NCBI RefSeq assembly: GCF_012999535.1 | Contig: NZ_JABBWV010000002.1 | Coordinates: 558,001 to 622,000, forward strand | Direction: 5' to 3' | Length of the DNA stretch: 64,000 nucleotides | DNA from: Microbispora sp. H11081 | GTDB taxonomy: Bacteria; Actinomycetota; Actinomycetes; Streptosporangiales; Streptosporangiaceae | Shown: piece after piece, positions 18,748-27,299 of the stretch | How positions within the stretch are numbered: position 1 is the first letter of the stretch | How the letters are laid out: the number at the start of each line of letters is the position of its first letter | Program-made: the position numbers and the translations under genes | Notes under the pieces: generated by a model | What the model was told of the DNA's origin: nothing | Seen by the model: the letters and a program-made list of their open reading frames with translations, nothing else | Databases searched by the model: none

Positions 18748-19605
18748 ATGACCAGACCCGTCATCGTGGGCACCGACGGATCACGCGCCGCGGTCGCCGC
18801 GGTGGAGTGGGCGGCGGGCGACGCGGCGCGCAAGGGCCTGCCGCTACGGATCGTCCACGCCGTGGACCGCATGCCGTACGAGATCGCGCGCTACCCCATC
18901 CCCGTGGAGGACCAGCTCGACCGGGCGGGCCGCCGGATCCTGGAGGACGCCCAGCAGACCGTGCGGGAGACCCATCCGGCCGTCCGCGTCACCACCGCCA
19001 TGGTCGAGGGTGAACCGTCCAGAGTGCTGCGGCAGGAGGCCGCGGAGGCGGCGCAGATCGTGGTCGGCAGCAGAGGACACGGCGGGTTCGCCGGCATGCT
19101 GCTCGGATCGGTCAGCATGCACGTCGCCGGCCAGGTCGGCGTCCCCGTCGTCGTGGTCCGGCCCGGGGTGCACGCGCCCCACGGGCTGGTCGTCGTCGGC
19201 GTCGACGGCTCCGACGAGGCGGGAACCGCGCTGACCTACGCGTTCGAGGAGGCGCGGCTGCGCGACTGCCGCCTGCTCGCGTTGTACGCCTGGCAGCTCC
19301 CGGTGCACGCCTTCGCGCCCGAGATCACCTACGACATCGACGAGGTGCGCAAGGCGCAGGAGGACTACGTGGCGGGCATGCTGCGGGCCCACCAGGACCG
19401 GTATCCCGACGTCCGGGCCGAGATGCGGGCCGTGTGCGCGCACCCGGTCTCCGCGCTGGTGGAGGCGGGCGACAAGGCCGACCTGCTCGTCGTGGGTTCC
19501 CGGGGGCGCGGAGCCGTCGGCGCCGCGGTGCTCGGCTCGGTGAGCCGGGCGGTCCTGCACCACGCCCACTGCGCCGTCGCGGTGGTGCGGCCCGCCCGCG
19601 ACTGA
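18748..19605 (+). CDS. Universal stress protein with two UspA domains
   Basis: 285-residue cytoplasmic tandem UspA protein. Each half has an ATP-binding G-2X-G-9X-G-S/T loop: VGSRGHGGFAGMLLGSVS in the first and VGSRGRGAVGAAVLGSVS in the second. Each also has an N-terminal Asp (VGTDGS, VGVDGSD). Such two-domain proteins are typical of actinobacteria and respond to hypoxia, redox or nutrient stress. ATG 18748 is preceded by GAAGGAGGAG. Probably monocistronic, with terminator-like hairpins on both sides. Confidence 0.93.
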   Translation: MTRPVIVGTDGSRAAVAAVEWAAGDAARKGLPLRIVHAVDRMPYEIARYPIPVEDQLDRAGRRILEDAQQTVRETHPAVRVTTAMVEGEPSRVLRQEAAEAAQIVVGSRGHGGFAGMLLGSVSMHVAGQVGVPVVVVRPGVHAPHGLVVVGVDGSDEAGTALTYAFEEARLRDCRLLALYAWQLPVHAFAPEITYDIDEVRKAQEDYVAGMLRAHQDRYPDVRAEMRAVCAHPVSALVEAGDKADLLVVGSRGRGAVGAAVLGSVSRAVLHHAHCAVAVVRPARD

Positions 19606-19612
19606 GGCGGGC
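19590..19612 (+). terminator. Hairpin overlapping the stress-protein stop codon
   Basis: GCCCGCC (19590-19596) / GGCGGGC (19606-19612) with the stop codon in the loop. Plausible terminator; no T-tract. Confidence 0.4.
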
Positions 19613-19736
19613 GCGCGGGAGTCTCGTCCCCGAGTTGAGAGTTCACGACGTCTCATCTGCGAGTTCTCCGGAAAAGTCTCTCGTAGGAGTTGAATGGGAC
19701 ACTTGAAGGAGGGACAGCAGAGAGAAAGGACCTCGG

Positions 19737-20222
19737 GTGACCGAGAACGACGTCATCGAATTCGCGACCGGCCTCCCGGGCGTCGTCGCCTTCACCGCGG
19801 CGGAGGACAACGGCGCCCCGCGGGCTGCATGGGGAGACACCTTCCTCTACTACGACCCCGACGACCTGCCTGCCAACCGGAAGATGCCCTTCGCCACGAT
19901 CGTCGTCTCGGACTACGAGGGGTTCGACACCGCCTCCGACCTCGACCGGCCGGGCGTCTTCCGGGTCAACATCGGCGTCGGCCGCGCGGTGTTCGAGGAA
20001 CTGCTCGGTTATCCGCCGGCCGCGCACGCCGCACACCACGAGACGCTGGACTACCGCGTCGCGGACCGGATCCTGCCGCACCCGCTCTACGCCGCCCAGT
20101 CGTGGATCTGCGTGCTCAACCCCGGCGACGCCACGGCCGGACCGGTGCGCGCTCTCCTGACCGGCGCGCACGCCCGGGCGGCCGCCCGGCAAGGGACCGG
20201 TGAGCGGGCGACCCGCGCGTGA
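19737..20222 (+). CDS. DUF6194 family protein
   Basis: 161 residues with the conserved pattern of DUF6194: TGLPGVVAFTAAEDNGAP, WGDTFLYYDPDDLPANRKMP, FATIVVSDYEGFDTASDL, GVFRVNIGVGR and a late DRILPHPLYAAQSW. The family is common in actinobacteria and has no proven function; the fold resembles MmcQ/YjbR-type DNA-binding or FMN-like small proteins only loosely. GTG 19737 has AGGA six bases upstream. It is followed 46 nt later by the thiamine-binding protein gene in the same direction. Confidence 0.75.
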   Translation: MTENDVIEFATGLPGVVAFTAAEDNGAPRAAWGDTFLYYDPDDLPANRKMPFATIVVSDYEGFDTASDLDRPGVFRVNIGVGRAVFEELLGYPPAAHAAHHETLDYRVADRILPHPLYAAQSWICVLNPGDATAGPVRALLTGAHARAAARQGTGERATRA

Positions 20223-20268
20223 CGGGATGTTAGCGTGACCCCGGAGTTTCGATCTTCGAGGAGGTCCC

Positions 20269-20577
20269 GTGTCGGTTCTCGTCGCGTTCAGCGTCACCCC
20301 GATCGGCGCAGGTGAGGACGTCGGCGAGGTGGTGGCGGAGGCGGTGCGCGTGGTCCGCGCGTCCGGGCTGCCCAACCACACCGACGCCATGTTCACCACC
20401 GTCGAGGGCGAGACGTGGGACGAGGTGCTCGGCGTCGTCAAGGACGCCGTCGCCGCCGTCGAGGCCCGCTGCTCCCGCGTCAGCCTGGTGCTCAAGGCCG
20501 ACGCCCGGGCGGGTGAGGGCAGGCTCGACGCCAAGGTCGCCACCGTGGAACGCCACCTCGCGGAACGCCCGTCCTGA
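20269..20577 (+). CDS. MTH1187/YkoF-type thiamine-binding protein
   Basis: 102-residue ferredoxin-fold protein of the MTH1187 family (PF01910): [36 protein letters not shown] and [11 protein letters not shown]. Members bind thiamine or related pyrimidines as oligomers. GTG 20269 has a strong GAGGAGG upstream. No TPP riboswitch or thiamine transport gene is adjacent. Confidence 0.88.
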   Translation: MSVLVAFSVTPIGAGEDVGEVVAEAVRVVRASGLPNHTDAMFTTVEGETWDEVLGVVKDAVAAVEARCSRVSLVLKADARAGEGRLDAKVATVERHLAERPS

Positions 20578-20604
20578 TCACGGCCGGGCAGGCCCCCCAC
20601 CGCG

Positions 20605-20619
20605 CCGCCGCGACGGCGG
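20605..20619. terminator. Hairpin between convergent genes
   Basis: CCGCCG-CGA-CGGCGG lies between the stops of the thiamine-binding protein and endonuclease V genes, so it could end both transcripts. Confidence 0.45.
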
Positions 20620-20627
20620 TTCGTCGG

Positions 20628-21311
20628 TCAGTAGGCCCCCGCCATGGCGGCCTTCAGCGCCGTGCGCGACAGGCGGTCGGCGGCGCGTGTCGTCTCGGGG
20701 AGCCGGTGACGCGGGGTCAGGGCGAGCACCTGCCGACAGGCGGTCTCCAGGTCGACTCGATGGCCGACGGAGACGAAGACCGGCTTGACGCCGTCCCGGG
20801 TGCGCAGCACCCGGCCGGTGACCTGGCCGTCCAGGAGCAGTTCGGTCCACGCGCCGCGCTCCCGGCCGGGCTGCTCGAAGGAGCCGACGAAGGCCGTCTT
20901 GCCGACGCCGATCGTGGGCAGCCCGGTGAGCACACCGAGGTGGCAGGCGAGGCCGAACCTCCGGGGGTGCGCCACGCCGTACCCGTCGCAGACGATCAGG
21001 CCGGGCGTGACGGTGAGCCGCTCCAGCGCCTGGACGAGGCTGGGCAGCTCGCGGAAGGCGAGCAGGCCGGGCACGTAGTCGAAGGCGGGCCGTCCCGGCA
21101 CCGTCACCTGCTCGACCACGTCCAGGCTCGCCGCGTCGAGCACGACGACCGCGGCGGCCAGCATGTCGTCGGCGTAGGCCACGTCCACCCCCGCGACCAG
21201 GGCGGGGTCACGGGGACCGGGGCCGGTCAGGTCGAGCCGGGACCGCAGGGCGTCCTGGATCGCCTCCGCCTCCTCGACGGTGGCCGGGGCGGTGACGGAA
21301 CAGACCTCCAT
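20628..21311 (-). CDS. nfi: Endonuclease V (deoxyinosine repair)
   Basis: 227-residue endonuclease that nicks DNA (or RNA) 3' to inosine. Catalytic features are present: GVDVAY with Asp43, VCDGYG with Asp109, the wedge region AHPRRFGLACHLGV, and GVGKTAF. Length and order match bacterial Nfi. Start ATG 21311 (MEVCSVTAP): a TATGGT hexamer at 21318-21323 (minus strand) ends 6 nt before it and there is no Shine-Dalgarno, so the message should be leaderless. The longer upstream frame is therefore outside the transcript. Confidence 0.93.
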   Translation of the reverse strand: MEVCSVTAPATVEEAEAIQDALRSRLDLTGPGPRDPALVAGVDVAYADDMLAAAVVVLDAASLDVVEQVTVPGRPAFDYVPGLLAFRELPSLVQALERLTVTPGLIVCDGYGVAHPRRFGLACHLGVLTGLPTIGVGKTAFVGSFEQPGRERGAWTELLLDGQVTGRVLRTRDGVKPVFVSVGHRVDLETACRQVLALTPRHRLPETTRAADRLSRTALKAAMAGAY

Positions 21312-21539
21312 GCGGCGACCATAACGCCCCGGGCGACCCGGCGGGCGCAGGGACGCGTGGCGCGCGGTTCGCCGGGCATGGATCCTAGATCGGCGAACCC
21401 GTCGGGGCGGCGACGTCGCACCGACACGTTCGCGCCCTCCAGCACGCGCATGAAGGCGCGCGACCATTCGGGCAGATCGGGCCAGCAGCGCACGCGAGCA
21501 CCGCGAGGGGCGGCCCGGCCCGCCGCGCGACGCGGGCGC

Positions 21540-22838
21540 TCAGGGCGGGGGACCGGCGGCGGCCTGGCCCGGGTTCGTCCCGTCGTCGTGGCTCGCGTCG
21601 TCGTGGTCAGGCTCGTCGTCGTGGTCAGGCTCGTGGTCGTGGCGGGCCACGGCGCGCCTGGCCAGCAGCAGCGGGACCGCGGTGGCGAGCGCGGCGGCGG
21701 TGGCCAGCGCCGCGGGCGCCGCGCGGCCCGGTCCGGCGAGCCACTCCGCGAGCCGCTCCAGCGGCTCCGCCCCGCCCTCGGCGACGTTGGCGAGCAGGAG
21801 CAGCACGGCGCCCGTCCGGCCGAGCAGCCGGTTGGGCGTGACGGCCTGCCGGTGGCTGAGCAGGGCGACGGCGGCGATCATTCTCCCGGCCGTCGGGACG
21901 CCGGAACCGAGGACGTACCAGATCCATCCCGCTCCGGGTCCGGGCAGGGCGAGCAGCAGGGTGAAGGGGCCGCTCACGAGCAGGGCGCACCAAGCGAGGC
22001 GGAACGCGCCGAGCCTGCGATGCAGCAGCACGGCCACCAGCGCTCCGAGGATGTACGGAGCGTAGAAGGAAAGCCACCGGACGAGTTCGATGTCCGCCCC
22101 GCTCAGGTCGCGGAAGGCTGTCCCACGGGGCCCGTCGTCGAGTTCGGAGAGCAGGGACGACAGCAGCAGAAAGAGGGCGATGGCCCGTAGCGCCGGATGC
22201 CGGGCCGTGAACCGGATGCCCTCCGCCGTCTCCCGCCACAGCCCCGCCCTCGGCGGCGGTCGTCTCTCGACGGCGGGCACGCCGCGGACCAGCGCCGCCG
22301 CCGCGACCAGTGCCACGCCGACGGCCAGCGCGAAGCCGGGACCCGGCCAGTCGAGCACCGTCAGCGCGATCGGCGGGACGGCGATCCGCGGCAGCAGGGT
22401 CAGCAGGGCGTTCGCGGGAAGGAGGCGCCCGCGGCGCACGACGGACGGCAGATACGCGTCCTGGCCGATCGTCGCCACCGACGCCAGGACAGCGGTCGCC
22501 GTGGTCGCCGCGAGGAGAAGCGGCCAGTCGGGCCATCCGAACCCCCCGAACGCCCCCGCTGCCGCGACGCACGTGACCGACACCGCGCCCAGCAGGGCCG
22601 TCAGCACCAAGACCGACCGGCGCCGCGCCCGGTCGATCAGCACTCCCAGAGGCAGCGCCAGCAGGACGATCCCGGCCTGCTCCAGGGTCTCGCCGAAGAC
22701 GACGACCACCGGGAGCGAGGTCGTCCACGACGAGGCGGTCACCAGAGCCGTGTCGGAGAGTGCGAAGGCGGCGGACAGCACGGTGGCGGCGAGCACGAAG
22801 AGCGGGAGCCGCCGCCGTGCCGGGCGGGGGGAGGCCAT
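21540..22838 (-). CDS. MFS transporter with His/Asp-rich tail
   Basis: 432-residue major facilitator with about 12 membrane helices. The loop 2-3 motif region reads GVLIDRARRRSVLV. No substrate-specific motif is recognised; it resembles the MFS_3/EntS-like group of putative exporters. The cytoplasmic C-terminus ends in a repeated acidic/histidine tail (HDHEPDHDDEPDHDDASHDD) produced by a 15-bp direct repeat, which looks like a metal-binding extension. Start ATG 22838 is the family-consistent N-terminus. The 228-bp gap to endonuclease V (21312-21539) holds no gene I can support. Confidence 0.85.
   Translation of the reverse strand: MASPRPARRRLPLFVLAATVLSAAFALSDTALVTASSWTTSLPVVVVFGETLEQAGIVLLALPLGVLIDRARRRSVLVLTALLGAVSVTCVAAAGAFGGFGWPDWPLLLAATTATAVLASVATIGQDAYLPSVVRRGRLLPANALLTLLPRIAVPPIALTVLDWPGPGFALAVGVALVAAAALVRGVPAVERRPPPRAGLWRETAEGIRFTARHPALRAIALFLLLSSLLSELDDGPRGTAFRDLSGADIELVRWLSFYAPYILGALVAVLLHRRLGAFRLAWCALLVSGPFTLLLALPGPGAGWIWYVLGSGVPTAGRMIAAVALLSHRQAVTPNRLLGRTGAVLLLLANVAEGGAEPLERLAEWLAGPGRAAPAALATAAALATAVPLLLARRAVARHDHEPDHDDEPDHDDASHDDGTNPGQAAAGPPP
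21601..21633 (-). repeat. 15-bp direct repeat coding the His/Asp tail
   Basis: TCGTGGTCAGGCTCG occurs at 21601-21615 and 21619-21633, encoding the two DDEPDHD-type units of the transporter tail. Likely a recent slippage duplication. Confidence 0.7.
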
Positions 22839-22916
22839 CCGGTGATCTTCGGGCCACCCGCCTGCTGGCGCAAACCGCCTGCCGGCGCAAACCGCCTTGG
22901 TTCGCCCGATGCCGCC

Positions 22917-23822
22917 TCAGTAGCCGCGCGCGAGGTCGATCAGGCCCAGCAGCGGCTCTCCCCGCAGGTAGCGGGAGACGTTCTCACGGACCCGCTCGGC
23001 GAGGCTCTCGTCGAGGCGGGCCTGCGGGTTGGCGCTGTGCGAGGTGATCAGCACGTTCGGCTCCGACCACAGGCCGTGCCCGTCCGGCAGCGGCTCGGGG
23101 TCGGTGACGTCGAGTGCCGCGCCGCCGATCTCGCCGGCGCGCAGCGCGGCGAGCAGGGCGCCGGTGTCGACGAGCTCGCCCCTGGCCACGTTGACCAGCC
23201 ACCCCTGCGGCCCCAGAGCGCGCAGCTCGTCCCGGCCGACCATCCGGTGCGTCAGCGGGGTGGCGGGCGCGGCCAGGATGACGTGATCGGCCCGCCGCCA
23301 CACCCCGGCCAGGCCCTCGAACGGCACGGTCTCGGCCGCGCCCTCCACCGGCTCGCCCGAGCGGTTGACCGCGAGGACGCCCGCGCCGAGCGCGCGCAGC
23401 CCGGGGACGACCGCCCTGCCGATCCCGCCCGCGCCGACGACGGCCACCGTGCTCCCGCGCAGCGTGCCGGGCTGGTAGCGCCGCCACGTAGGGCTCCTGG
23501 CGGCGGCGGGCAGCCGGTGCACCCCGGCCAGCAGCAGGGCGAGGGCGTGCTCGGCGACCTGCGGGGCGTAGGCTCCCGCCGCCGAGCACCACAGGCGGGT
23601 GGAGTCGACGAGCCCCGCACGCGTCCAGTTTTCGACGCCCGCCGAGGGCAGCTGGACCCAGCGGACGCCCGGCGTCAGGTACTCCCGCATGCCCTCGGGG
23701 CGCGGGTCGGTCCAGACCAGCGCCCGCGCCCGGTCCGGGTGCGCGACGACCTCGCCTCCGGCGGCGCGGACCGACTCGACGATCAGCGGCGGGTCCGCCG
23801 GGGCCACGCAGACGGTGAGCAC
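22917..23822 (-). CDS. D-isomer-specific 2-hydroxyacid dehydrogenase
   Basis: 301-residue NAD(P)-dependent dehydrogenase. The Rossmann motif is VVGAGGIGRAV. The catalytic Arg-Glu-His set is present: NVARGELVD (Arg), TDPEPLPDGH (Glu) and ITSHSAN (His). It belongs with glyoxylate/hydroxypyruvate-type reductases acting on D-2-hydroxy acids. GTG 23822 (VLTVCVAPAD) has GGGAGGA eight bases upstream. It is followed on the minus strand by the MFS gene after 78 bp, and preceded by formaldehyde dehydrogenase, but no clear pathway link can be drawn. Confidence 0.9.
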   Translation of the reverse strand: MLTVCVAPADPPLIVESVRAAGGEVVAHPDRARALVWTDPRPEGMREYLTPGVRWVQLPSAGVENWTRAGLVDSTRLWCSAAGAYAPQVAEHALALLLAGVHRLPAAARSPTWRRYQPGTLRGSTVAVVGAGGIGRAVVPGLRALGAGVLAVNRSGEPVEGAAETVPFEGLAGVWRRADHVILAAPATPLTHRMVGRDELRALGPQGWLVNVARGELVDTGALLAALRAGEIGGAALDVTDPEPLPDGHGLWSEPNVLITSHSANPQARLDESLAERVRENVSRYLRGEPLLGLIDLARGY

Positions 23823-23892
23823 GCGCCTGTTCCTCCCTGGTCGCGCCGGGCACCTGCGCGGCCGCGGCTTCCCCCCAACAGTAGGCCCGCCG

Positions 23893-25044
23893 TCAGGCGG
23901 CCTTGTCCGGGTGCAGGACCACCTTGGTCCACCCCTCGTCCCGCGCGTCGAAGTGCTCGTACGCCTCGGGCGCCTCGTCGAGGTCGAGCTCGTGCGAGAC
24001 GATCCAGGACGGCCGCGCCCCGGACTCGTGGATCAGGGAGCACAGCTGGCGGTTGTAGTTCTTGACGTTGCACTGGCCCGTGCTCATCGTCTGGCCCTTG
24101 GACCAGAAGGTGCCGTAGTCGATGGCCACCTCTCCCCGCTGGTAGAGGAGGTCCCTGCTGCCGGGGTCGCGGGGGACGAACAGGCCGACGACGGCGATGA
24201 CCCCGGTGAACTTCACCGATCTGACCAGGTCGTTGAGCGTCATGTTGGGATGCTCGCCGCCCTCGGCGTCGTGCGCCTGGAAGCCCACGCACTCGCAGCC
24301 CCGGTCGGCGCCCATCCCCTGGGTGAGCTCCAGGACCTGCTCGACCGGGGAGGCCCGGGAGTCGTCGATCGGGATCGCGCCGATCTCCTCCGCCTTGCGC
24401 AGCCGGTCCGGATGGTGGTCGATGACCATCACGCCGCTCGCGTTCCTGAGCAGCGCCGAATAGGCGGCCATCAGGCCGACCGGGCCCGCGCCGTAGACCA
24501 CGACGGTGTCGCCCGGCTGGACGCAGGCGAGCACGGTCGCGTGCCAGCCGGTGGGCCACACGTCGGCCAGCATGACGTAGTCGTTCTGCCTCTCGTGCGC
24601 GTCCTCCGGCAGGACGAGGCAGTTGAAGTCGCCGTACGGCACGCGCAGCAGTTCGGCCTGGCCCCCGTTGTACGGGCCCATGTCGGCGTAGCCGTACGCG
24701 GCGCCGGCCACGCCGGGCGCGGGGTTGGTGGTCAGGCAGAAGGCGGTCAGCCCCTTCTCGCAGTTGGCGCAGAACCCGCACGAGATGTTGAACGGCAGGC
24801 ACACCATGTCGCCGACCTTGACCCTGTCGACGGCGTCCCCGATCTCGACGACCTCGCCGAGGTTCTCGTGGCCGAGGACCCGGCCGGGCTCGAAGTCGGT
24901 CCTGCCCTCGTACATGTGCAGGTCGGAGCCGCAGATGTTGGACGTGGTGACGCGGACGAGCACGTCGGTGTGCCGCTCGATCCGGGCGTCCGGGACGGCG
25001 GTGACACTGACCTTCCTGGGGCCCTCGTAGACCACGGCTTTCAT
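23893..25044 (-). CDS. fdhA: Glutathione-independent formaldehyde dehydrogenase
   Basis: 383-residue zinc MDR dehydrogenase of the Pseudomonas FdhA type, which oxidises formaldehyde to formate with tightly bound NAD and no thiol cofactor. Catalytic zinc residues lie in NICGSDLH and GHENLGEVVE, and the structural zinc cysteines in CGFCANCEKGLTAFC. The long insertion DVWPTGWHATV, the Rossmann motif VYGAGPVGLMA and the late KNYNRQL/HELDLDEAPEAY segments are diagnostic of this subgroup. ATG 25044. Probably monocistronic. Confidence 0.92.
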   Translation of the reverse strand: MKAVVYEGPRKVSVTAVPDARIERHTDVLVRVTTSNICGSDLHMYEGRTDFEPGRVLGHENLGEVVEIGDAVDRVKVGDMVCLPFNISCGFCANCEKGLTAFCLTTNPAPGVAGAAYGYADMGPYNGGQAELLRVPYGDFNCLVLPEDAHERQNDYVMLADVWPTGWHATVLACVQPGDTVVVYGAGPVGLMAAYSALLRNASGVMVIDHHPDRLRKAEEIGAIPIDDSRASPVEQVLELTQGMGADRGCECVGFQAHDAEGGEHPNMTLNDLVRSVKFTGVIAVVGLFVPRDPGSRDLLYQRGEVAIDYGTFWSKGQTMSTGQCNVKNYNRQLCSLIHESGARPSWIVSHELDLDEAPEAYEHFDARDEGWTKVVLHPDKAA

Positions 25045-25153
25045 GGCTGCCCCTCAAACGCGATCGTTATGGCAGAGGCGTGGTGACAGGCGCGGCTCGC
25101 CGCTTCCGCGACGCGGCCAGGCCGATGCGCGCTGTATCGATGTGAAAGGCCGT

Positions 25154-25170
25154 ACCCCGCCGTACGGGGT
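25154..25170 (-). terminator. Hairpin in the kinase-dehydrogenase gap
   Basis: ACCCCG-N5-CGGGGT. It lies between the kinase gene and fdhA (both minus strand) and is followed on that strand by GGCCTTTC, a weak pyrimidine tract. Possible terminator for the kinase transcript. Confidence 0.4.
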
Positions 25171-25210
25171 GGAAACCGGCCCCCACGGCGTCCCCGCCGA
25201 CGGGAGGGAA

Positions 25211-25226
25211 GGGCCCCGTGCGGCCC
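25211..25226 (-). terminator. Hairpin immediately after the histidine kinase gene
   Basis: GGGCC-CCGTGC-GGCCC starting 8 nt past the kinase stop codon. Confidence 0.4.
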
Positions 25227-25234
25227 CCCGCGCC

Positions 25235-26368
25235 TCAGCCGCCGGGCCCCCGAAGGGGGAGGAGGGCGGCGAGCGCGAAGCCCCCCTCGGGGGTCGGGCC
25301 GGAGCAGAACCGGCCCTGGGCGAGGTGGACGCGCTCCCGGATCCCGGCCAGGCCGTATCCCCCGCCGAGGGAGGGCGCGGCCCTGACCCTCCTGCCGCCC
25401 GGCCCCGCCGCCTCCGGCGTGTCGATCACGGAGACCGCCACCTGGTCGCCGCTGACCTCGCAGCTGACCAGCACGTGGGAGTCGGGGGCGTACTTGCGCA
25501 CGTTGTTCAGTCCCTCCTGCACCAGGCGGTAGCAGGCGTGCGAGACCTGTCGCGGCAGCGTGCCGGGGGGAGCGTCGAGGCGCAGGGCGACCCGGAGCCC
25601 GCTCTCCCGCGCCTCGCCGACCAGCCGGGTGATCGCCTCGGTGCCGTCGGGGAGGTCTCCGCTGTCGCGGCGGAGCACGGTGAGCAACTGCCGCAGCTCG
25701 TTGAGCGCCTGCACGCCCTTGTCCTCGATGGCCGTGGCCAGCTCGCCGATCTCGCGAGGCCCGGCGGCCTCGCGGGCCATGCCGGCGTTGAGCACCATGG
25801 CGGTGACCGCGTGGGTGACGGTGTCGTGCATCTCCCTGGCGATCTTGCGGCGTTCCTCCGAGGCGGCGATCTCCTCGCGTTCGCGTATCCCGAGACGCAG
25901 TTCTTTGATGAGCCTCCGGTAGGCGTACGCCCAGGTGCCGACCACGGCGGGCAGGTAGACGAGGGTCAGCGCGCGTACGGCGTTGAGGTAGATCGAGCGG
26001 TCGGTGTGCGGGTTGCGGAGGTCCACGGCGAGATAGACCGCGGACAGGACCAGGGCGACGTACTGCCACCGGCGCACCCGGTGCTCGGCCGTCATCGAGT
26101 AGACGGCGATGATCATCGGCACGGCCTGCCCGGTGACGCAGGCGCACGCGGCGGAGGAGACGACCGCGGGCCAGGGGGTGCGGCGCCGCACCAGCATGGC
26201 CGCCGCGGTGACGACCCCCACGGCTATCTGGATAGCGTCGGGGACGTGGTCCCAGATGGAAAAGCTGTCACCGGTGACAGTGGTGGGAATGGTGAAGGCG
26301 AGAACCGCCGCGGCCAGTGCCGCGTCGACTAACCGGTCATGATATCGAGCACCCCATTTGTGCCGCAC
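25235..26368 (-). CDS. Orphan HisKA_3 (NarL-type) sensor histidine kinase
   Basis: 377-residue membrane sensor kinase. Four to five N-terminal membrane helices (about 15-150) with very short loops suggest an intramembrane sensor. A dimerisation helix with phospho-acceptor His181 (REMHDTVTHAV) and a HATPase_c domain follow (EGLNNVRKYAP N-box, GGGYGLAGIRERV G-box). No response regulator lies beside it, which is unusual because these kinases are normally paired. Codon 13 is TTA, a rare codon often tied to bldA control in actinomycetes. GTG 26368 is the start; GTGACA-N18-CAAACT upstream gives a plausible promoter for a leaderless message. Confidence 0.85.
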   Translation of the reverse strand: MRHKWGARYHDRLVDAALAAAVLAFTIPTTVTGDSFSIWDHVPDAIQIAVGVVTAAAMLVRRRTPWPAVVSSAACACVTGQAVPMIIAVYSMTAEHRVRRWQYVALVLSAVYLAVDLRNPHTDRSIYLNAVRALTLVYLPAVVGTWAYAYRRLIKELRLGIREREEIAASEERRKIAREMHDTVTHAVTAMVLNAGMAREAAGPREIGELATAIEDKGVQALNELRQLLTVLRRDSGDLPDGTEAITRLVGEARESGLRVALRLDAPPGTLPRQVSHACYRLVQEGLNNVRKYAPDSHVLVSCEVSGDQVAVSVIDTPEAAGPGGRRVRAAPSLGGGYGLAGIRERVHLAQGRFCSGPTPEGGFALAALLPLRGPGG

Positions 26369-26447
26369 TATGCTAGTTTGCGGCTTTTACCGGATGGTTG
26401 TCACACCGGGCGGCACGGTGGAGCCCCGGCCGGGGAAGAAACCGGTC

Positions 26448-26484
26448 TTGACGCCATCAAATGAACGAGAATTTAATTCATTCA
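26448..26484 (+). promoter_or_regulatory. Promoter and operator of the tetR-ferredoxin-P450 operon
   Basis: TTGACG (26448-26453), 18-bp spacer, TTTAAT (26472-26477), 6 nt, ATG. The spacer and -10 form an AT-rich dyad region, GAATT-T-AATTC (26469-26479) nested in ATGAA...TTCAT arms (26461-26485), most likely the repressor's own operator. No ribosome-binding site, so the first gene is leaderless. Confidence 0.72.
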
Positions 26485-27101
26485 TGGGGCGGATCGCGGG
26501 TGTCACCGCCGCCGAGACGCGGGAGCGGCTGCTGCGCGCCGCCGCCGACGTGTTCGCCCGGCGCGGCTACGAGGGCACCCGCGTGGCCGACATCGCCGCC
26601 GCCGCGGGCGTGAGCAACGGCGCGCTCTACGCGCACTTCGGCTCGAAGGCGGGGCTGCTGATCGCCGCGCTGCGCACCCACGGGCCCCGCCTGCTGGACG
26701 ACATGCTGGCCGCCGACCCGGACCGGCCCGTCGCGGACCTGCTGATCGCCGTCGGGCGCAGGCTGCAGCCCCGCCGGGACGCCGGCGGACATCTCATCGT
26801 CGAGGCGATGGTCGCGGCCCGCCGCGACGAGGACGTCGCCCGGCCGATGCGCGGCTACGTCGGCGACCGGGCCGACCGGCTCGCGGGACTCGTGCGCGCC
26901 GCCCAGGGCGGCGGAGAGCTGGACCCCGCGCTGTCGCCCGCCGCGATCGCCCATTTCTGTCTCCTGCTCGCGCTGGGCAGCGCGCTCGTCCCGCCGGACG
27001 AGCACGCGGTCGACGAGGAGGAGTGGGCCGCGCTGCTCACCCGTCTGGTGGCCGCGCTCGCCCCGACCAGCCCTGACTCCACGAAGGGGAGCACGCGGTG
27101 A
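26484..27101 (+). CDS. TetR family repressor
   Basis: 205 residues from ATG 26484. The N-terminal TetR DNA-binding domain reads ETRERLLRAAADVFARRGYEGTRVADIAAAAGVSNGALYAHFGSKAGLL. The ligand domain resembles the AcrR-type C-terminal families without further assignment. It heads an operon with a ferredoxin (4-bp overlap) and a P450, so it probably represses all three through the dyad over its own promoter and responds to the P450 substrate. The longer upstream frame would include the promoter and is rejected. Confidence 0.88.
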   Translation: MGRIAGVTAAETRERLLRAAADVFARRGYEGTRVADIAAAAGVSNGALYAHFGSKAGLLIAALRTHGPRLLDDMLAADPDRPVADLLIAVGRRLQPRRDAGGHLIVEAMVAARRDEDVARPMRGYVGDRADRLAGLVRAAQGGGELDPALSPAAIAHFCLLLALGSALVPPDEHAVDEEEWAALLTRLVAALAPTSPDSTKGSTR

Positions 27102-27298
27102 AAGTGACCATCGATCCGCAGCGATGCCAGGGACACGGCCGCTGCTACGACCTCGCCCCGGAGTTGTTCGGCGAGGACGACGAGGGCTACGGGCGGGTAC
27201 TCGGCGACGGCCTCGTGCCGCCGGACGGCGAGCGGGCGGCGCGCGTCGCCGCGGCCAACTGCCCGGAGAAGGCCGTCGTCCTCACCGAGGAGGCCTGA
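27098..27298 (+). CDS. Single-cluster ferredoxin, P450 redox partner
   Basis: 66-residue ferredoxin: VTIDPQRCQGHGRCYDLAPE ... ANCPEKAV. The CxxHxxC-(N)-CP pattern, with His at the second ligand position, is characteristic of the small [3Fe-4S]-type ferredoxins that feed actinobacterial P450s. It starts at GTG 27098 overlapping the repressor stop and ends 1 nt before the P450 start, so stoichiometric coupled expression is expected. No ferredoxin reductase is present. Confidence 0.93.
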   Translation: MKVTIDPQRCQGHGRCYDLAPELFGEDDEGYGRVLGDGLVPPDGERAARVAAANCPEKAVVLTEEA

Positions 27299-27299
27299 G

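Noticed and set aside
21227..21493. Minus-strand 88-codon frame between endonuclease V and the MFS gene
   Set aside because: No ribosome-binding site, overlaps the leaderless nfi start, and ends in a different frame inside nfi; no recognisable domain.
23893..25044. Glutathione- or mycothiol-dependent formaldehyde dehydrogenase
   Set aside because: Insertions and motif set match the glutathione-independent FdhA subgroup.
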